NCBI GenBank assembly: GCA_035294325.1
Contig: DATGLE010000223.1
Span: 1 to 8,545, forward strand
Length of the DNA stretch: 8,545 nucleotides
DNA from: DATGLE01 sp035294325
GTDB taxonomy: Bacteria; Chloroflexota; Ktedonobacteria; Ktedonobacterales; Ktedonobacteraceae
Direction: 5' to 3'
In this document: positions 4,981 to 8,545 of the stretch, piece after piece
Position numbering within the stretch: the stretch's first letter is position 1
Layout: each line of letters begins with the position of its first letter
Made by a program: the position numbers and the translations under genes
Notes under the pieces: model-generated
Databases searched by the model: none
Told to the model about the DNA's origin: nothing
The model's input: only the letters and a program-made list of their open reading frames with translations

Positions 4981-7900
4981 TTATGGCATCGGCTGCGCCT
5001 CCACCGCCCCTTTGCCCAGAACCGCCTCCAGCTTCGCGTGCAGTTCCTCGCAGTAATCCATCGTGTTATCCTGCGGCGTCAGGCGCACCTTCCACTCACC
5101 GTTCTCAATAAAGATCTCGTAATGGTCGCGCCCCGGCTTCTCGCTGATCGCGCGATAGAGGTCCTGCACCTTCATGATATCGTCGGAGACCGCCCGCTCA
5201 TCCTCCCCGCTCAGGTGCAGCGTCAGCCAGACCAGGTAGCGCTTGCGGTTCATCTCCTCCTCCGCCGAGTGCATCGGCTGCACGCTGTTACAGAGGATGC
5301 CCGGCTCATCGCGGCGCACCTGCACTTCCCCGCGCACAATCACCACCCCATCCTCCGTCCATACCTCCGGGTCCTGCTCATAGACGCGGGGGAAGACCGT
5401 CACCTCGATGGTGCCAAACATATCCTCCAGCGTCACCACGCACATCGGATCCCCCTTCTTCGTCGTCAGACGCCGTGCCTCCTTGATGACGCCGCCCACC
5501 GTCACCTTCTGCCGCTCAAGCTCCTCGGTAATCTCCGCCGTCGTGTGCGAGATGTGATCCTTCAGCAGATCTTCCAGATACGAGAGCGGATGGTTGGAGA
5601 TGTAGAGGCCGACCAGTTCTTTCTCCCAGTCCAGGAGCTGCTTGCGCGGGATCTCCTCGGCCTGCTCGTTGAGCTGGAAAGAGAGCGACGGCGCGATATC
5701 CTGCATCTCGCCAAACAGGCTCACCAGCCCGCGCTGCTGCGCCTCCCGCTCGCGCTTGCCATAGGTCATCGCTCGCTCCACCGAAGCCAGCAGCACATGG
5801 CGCCTGTTTGGCCCGCCGGCCAGGCTATCGAGCGCGCCCGCCTTGATAAGCGTCTCGATGGCCCCCTTTCCAACATATTTCGGATCAACTCGCGTGCAGA
5901 AGTCGGCCAGCGAGGTAAACGGGCCGCCCTCACTGCGTGCGCGCAGGATCTCGGCAATGGGTCCCTCACCGATGCCCTTGATCGCCAGCAGGCCGAAGCG
6001 CACGCCGCCGCGCTCGACGGTGAAGCCGAGCTGGCTCTGGTTGACATCGGGGCCGTAGACGGCCACGCCCATGCGCTTGCACTCGGCGATAGCGTTGGCG
6101 ACCTTTTTGGCGTCGGCGGCCTCGGTGGTGAGGGTGGCGGCCATGAACTCGGCGGTATAGTTGGCTTTAAGATAGGCGGTATAGAAGGCGACCACCGCGT
6201 AGCTGGCGGCGTGCGCCTTGTTGAAGCCGTAGCCTCCGAAAGGCAGAATCAGCGTGAAGAGCTGCTGGGCCGTCTCCTCCTTCATGCCGTTGGCGATGCA
6301 GCCCTTGATAAAGTCGGGCCGGTAGCTCTCGATGACATCCATTTTCTTCTTACTGAGCGCCTTACGGAACTTATCGACTTTGGCCCAGGAGAAGCCGGCC
6401 AGGTTGACGGTGATGAGCAGCACCTGGTCCTGGTAGACGATGACACCGTAGGACTCTTCGAGCCACTCCTTCATGCGTGGATCGAGGTAGTGGACCTTTT
6501 TCTTGCCATGCTTGGCGGCGATGAAGTCGGGGATGCTATCCATCGGGCCGGGCCGGTAGAGGGCGATCATCGCCATGATATCTTCGATGCAGGTGGGCTT
6601 GAGCTGCTTGATATATTCGCGCATCTTCGGCCCTTCAAGCTGGAAGATGCCCGTCGTCTCGCCGGCGGAGAGCAGTTCAAAGGCTTTGCGCCGTTTCTCG
6701 TTCTGCGCCTCGGCTCCCGGCACCTCGTCGAGCGGCAGCTTTTCCAGCACCAGCTCTTCGCCGCGCGCCTCTTTGATGAACTTGATGGTGTTATCCAGGA
6801 TGGTGAGGTTCGAGAGGCCGAGGAAGTCGAACTTGATGAGGCCCAGTTCTTCCAGGTGGGCCTGCTCGTACTGCGTGATGCGCCCCTTGCTCTTGTCTTT
6901 GGGATCGCGCAACTGGAGGGGGACGAAGTGTTCGAGGGCTTCGTTGGCGATGATGACGCCGGCCGCATGCACGCCGGTGCCGCGCACTGCTCCCTCCAGG
7001 GCGAGGGCCTGGTCGATCAGGTCTCTGGCCTGCTGGCTCTGCTGGTAGAGATCCTTGAGTTCGCGGATGCTGTCGAGCGAGCCTTGCAGCGTGACTTTGG
7101 GGCCAGAGGGGATGAGCCGCGTGATACGATCTCCCAGATCCTGCTGCCCCATCGCGCGGGCCACGTCCTTGACCGAGTTCTTGGCGGCCATGGTCATAAA
7201 GGTCGCCATCTGCGCCACGCACTCGTGGCCGTACTTGCGCGCGACGTACTCGATGACCTCTTCTCGTCGATCATCGGGGAAGTCCATGTCAATGTCGGGC
7301 ATGTCCACGCGGTCAGGGGTGAGGAAGCGATCAAAGAGCAACTGGTAGCGCAGGGGATCGACGTTGGTGATGCCCAGGCTGTAGGCGACCAGGCTGCCGG
7401 CGGCCGAGCCGCGCGCCAGGCAGCGAATGCCATGCGCGCGGGCGTAGTTGACAAAATCCCATTCGATGAGGAAATAGGGGACGAAGCCTTTGCGCGAAAT
7501 CAGGCTCAGTTCATAGTCCAGTTTCTGCTTGAGGGGTTCGGTCATCTCGCCGAAGCGCTCATAAATCCCTTTCTCACAGAGCTTGTACAGGTATTCGTCC
7601 TGCGAGGAATATTCAGGGGGAATGGTATAGGCTGGCAGCGAGGCTTTATAGGCCAGGGGATCGACCTCGCACTGTTCGGCGATGCGCACGCTATTGGTAA
7701 GGGCCTCAGGCAGGTCGGGGAAGAGGCGCGCCATCTCCTCTGGACTCTTGAGATAGTATTCATTGCTATCGAACTTCATGCGTTTAGGCGTGTCGAGCTG
7801 CTTGCCCGTCTGGATGCAGAGTAACACATCATGCGAATGCGCATCGCCTGCCTCGACGTAATGCAGATCGTTGGTCACGACCATTGGAATGTGCAGGTCT

Positions 7901-8505
7901 TTATGCATCTGATAGAGCAACTGGTTGAGCCTGCCCTGGGGCGAGGGCTGTCCATCCTCAAAAATACCCTCGTGCTCCTGGATCTCTAAATAGAAATTAT
8001 GCTCACCAAAGACATCACGATACCAGCGCGCGGTCTTATAGGCGGCCTCCGTCTGCTCTTTGAGCAGCATCTTGGGGATCTCGCCCGACAGGCAGGTCGA
8101 GGTGACGATCAGCCCCTCGGCGTATTTCTCCAGTACGCTCTTATCGATGCGCGGCCTCAGATGCCATCCCTCGGTGTTGGCGATGGTCGTCAGCTTCAAA
8201 AGATTGCGGTAGCCGGTATTATTTTTTGCCAGCAGCAGCAGGTGATGATAATCGTCGCTGAAGCGGCGGGAATGATCCTGCATATCTTCGGTCAGATAAG
8301 CTTCGATGCCAATGACCGGATTGACGCCCTCCGCTTTGCATGCCTTGTAGAATTCGATAGCGCCATACATCGCACCGTGATCGGTAATCGCCAGGTGTTG
8401 CATCCCCAATGCCTTCGCCTGCTGCACCAGCTTCTTGATGCGGCTAAAGCCGTCCAGCAGCGAATATTCTGTATGGACGTGTAAATGCGCGAAATCAGCC
8501 CCCAT
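4981..8505 (-). CDS. dnaE: DNA polymerase III alpha subunit (DnaE)
   Basis: The 1174-residue catalytic subunit of the replicative C-family polymerase is close to the usual DnaE length (E. coli 1160). The N-terminal PHP domain starts HLHVHTEYSLLDG (7-19), with ITDHG (40-44) and TNDLHY (211-216). The HxH motif is intact (H9, H11), where E. coli has lost it. The polymerase core holds the catalytic aspartates in PDIDMDF (D404, D406) and in IKFDFLGL (D560), plus the conserved RPGPMD (651-656) and PFGGYGFNKAHAASYA (755-770). A helix-hairpin-helix region (GLLAIKGIGEGPI, 838-850) follows. A segment GLVSLFGE (926-933) sits where the beta-clamp motif is expected. The OB fold spans about 1001-1075. ATG 8505 is preceded by GGAGGA at about seven bases. 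The promoter lies mostly beyond the right edge. Confidence 0.98.
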   Translation of the reverse strand: MGADFAHLHVHTEYSLLDGFSRIKKLVQQAKALGMQHLAITDHGAMYGAIEFYKACKAEGVNPVIGIEAYLTEDMQDHSRRFSDDYHHLLLLAKNNTGYRNLLKLTTIANTEGWHLRPRIDKSVLEKYAEGLIVTSTCLSGEIPKMLLKEQTEAAYKTARWYRDVFGEHNFYLEIQEHEGIFEDGQPSPQGRLNQLLYQMHKDLHIPMVVTNDLHYVEAGDAHSHDVLLCIQTGKQLDTPKRMKFDSNEYYLKSPEEMARLFPDLPEALTNSVRIAEQCEVDPLAYKASLPAYTIPPEYSSQDEYLYKLCEKGIYERFGEMTEPLKQKLDYELSLISRKGFVPYFLIEWDFVNYARAHGIRCLARGSAAGSLVAYSLGITNVDPLRYQLLFDRFLTPDRVDMPDIDMDFPDDRREEVIEYVARKYGHECVAQMATFMTMAAKNSVKDVARAMGQQDLGDRITRLIPSGPKVTLQGSLDSIRELKDLYQQSQQARDLIDQALALEGAVRGTGVHAAGVIIANEALEHFVPLQLRDPKDKSKGRITQYEQAHLEELGLIKFDFLGLSNLTILDNTIKFIKEARGEELVLEKLPLDEVPGAEAQNEKRRKAFELLSAGETTGIFQLEGPKMREYIKQLKPTCIEDIMAMIALYRPGPMDSIPDFIAAKHGKKKVHYLDPRMKEWLEESYGVIVYQDQVLLITVNLAGFSWAKVDKFRKALSKKKMDVIESYRPDFIKGCIANGMKEETAQQLFTLILPFGGYGFNKAHAASYAVVAFYTAYLKANYTAEFMAATLTTEAADAKKVANAIAECKRMGVAVYGPDVNQSQLGFTVERGGVRFGLLAIKGIGEGPIAEILRARSEGGPFTSLADFCTRVDPKYVGKGAIETLIKAGALDSLAGGPNRRHVLLASVERAMTYGKREREAQQRGLVSLFGEMQDIAPSLSFQLNEQAEEIPRKQLLDWEKELVGLYISNHPLSYLEDLLKDHISHTTAEITEELERQKVTVGGVIKEARRLTTKKGDPMCVVTLEDMFGTIEVTVFPRVYEQDPEVWTEDGVVIVRGEVQVRRDEPGILCNSVQPMHSAEEEMNRKRYLVWLTLHLSGEDERAVSDDIMKVQDLYRAISEKPGRDHYEIFIENGEWKVRLTPQDNTMDYCEELHAKLEAVLGKGAVEAQPMP

Positions 8506-8545
8506 AGATTTCCTCCGTCAAGAAATAGAATCGCGGCTATTCAGG

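Noticed and set aside
4729..7824. A 1031-codon open frame on the plus strand, antisense to dnaE
   Set aside because: It overlaps dnaE almost entirely, has no recognisable domains, and is rich in His, Leu and Arg as expected from reading the complement of a biased GC-rich gene. dnaE itself is certain.

Overview
The window looks like ordinary bacterial chromosome from a moderately GC-rich organism. The best guess is a member of the Chloroflexota, perhaps a Ktedonobacteria-like lineage. That guess is inference. It rests on an HspR-type MerR regulator beside dnaK, a DnaK that carries the nucleotide-binding-domain insertion typical of diderm bacteria, a full-length DnaE with an intact PHP metal site, and a PrsW-type membrane protease with a long Pro/Tyr/Gln-rich tail. 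No phage, plasmid, IS, CRISPR or toxin-antitoxin genes are visible.

Layout, left to right. An initiator tRNA-fMet gene (6-78, minus) has its own sigma70/sigmaA-type promoter. Divergent from it is a small MerR-family gene (205-579, plus), read as hspR. The 3' end of hspR runs into a GC-rich tandem repeat array (531 to about 667). A 346-base gap then holds the rest of the array, a second promoter/operator, and a leader with short ORFs. dnaK (926-2818, plus) follows and ends at a strong rho-independent terminator (2837-2880). Convergent to it, on the minus strand, is a PrsW-family intramembrane protease gene (2958-4715, GTG start). A 265-base gap contains a perfect 28-bp inverted repeat. The last gene is dnaE (4981-8505, minus), the replicative DNA polymerase III alpha subunit.

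How the parts work together. The clearest regulatory signal is a 32-bp sequence present twice, with one mismatch. One copy is at the hspR promoter and the other at the dnaK promoter. Each copy is an imperfect 27-bp dyad overlapping the -35 element of a well-formed promoter with a 17-bp spacer. This fits a heat-shock circuit in which HspR represses both itself and dnaK, with DnaK likely acting as co-repressor as known in actinobacteria. The operator does not match the actinobacterial HAIR consensus. grpE, dnaJ and clpB are not in the window.

The items most worth a second look are the shared non-HAIR operator, the minisatellite that encodes the HspR C-terminal tail and supplies its stop codon, the short ORF overlapping the dnaK start, and the 59-base perfect palindromic element between dnaE and the PrsW gene.
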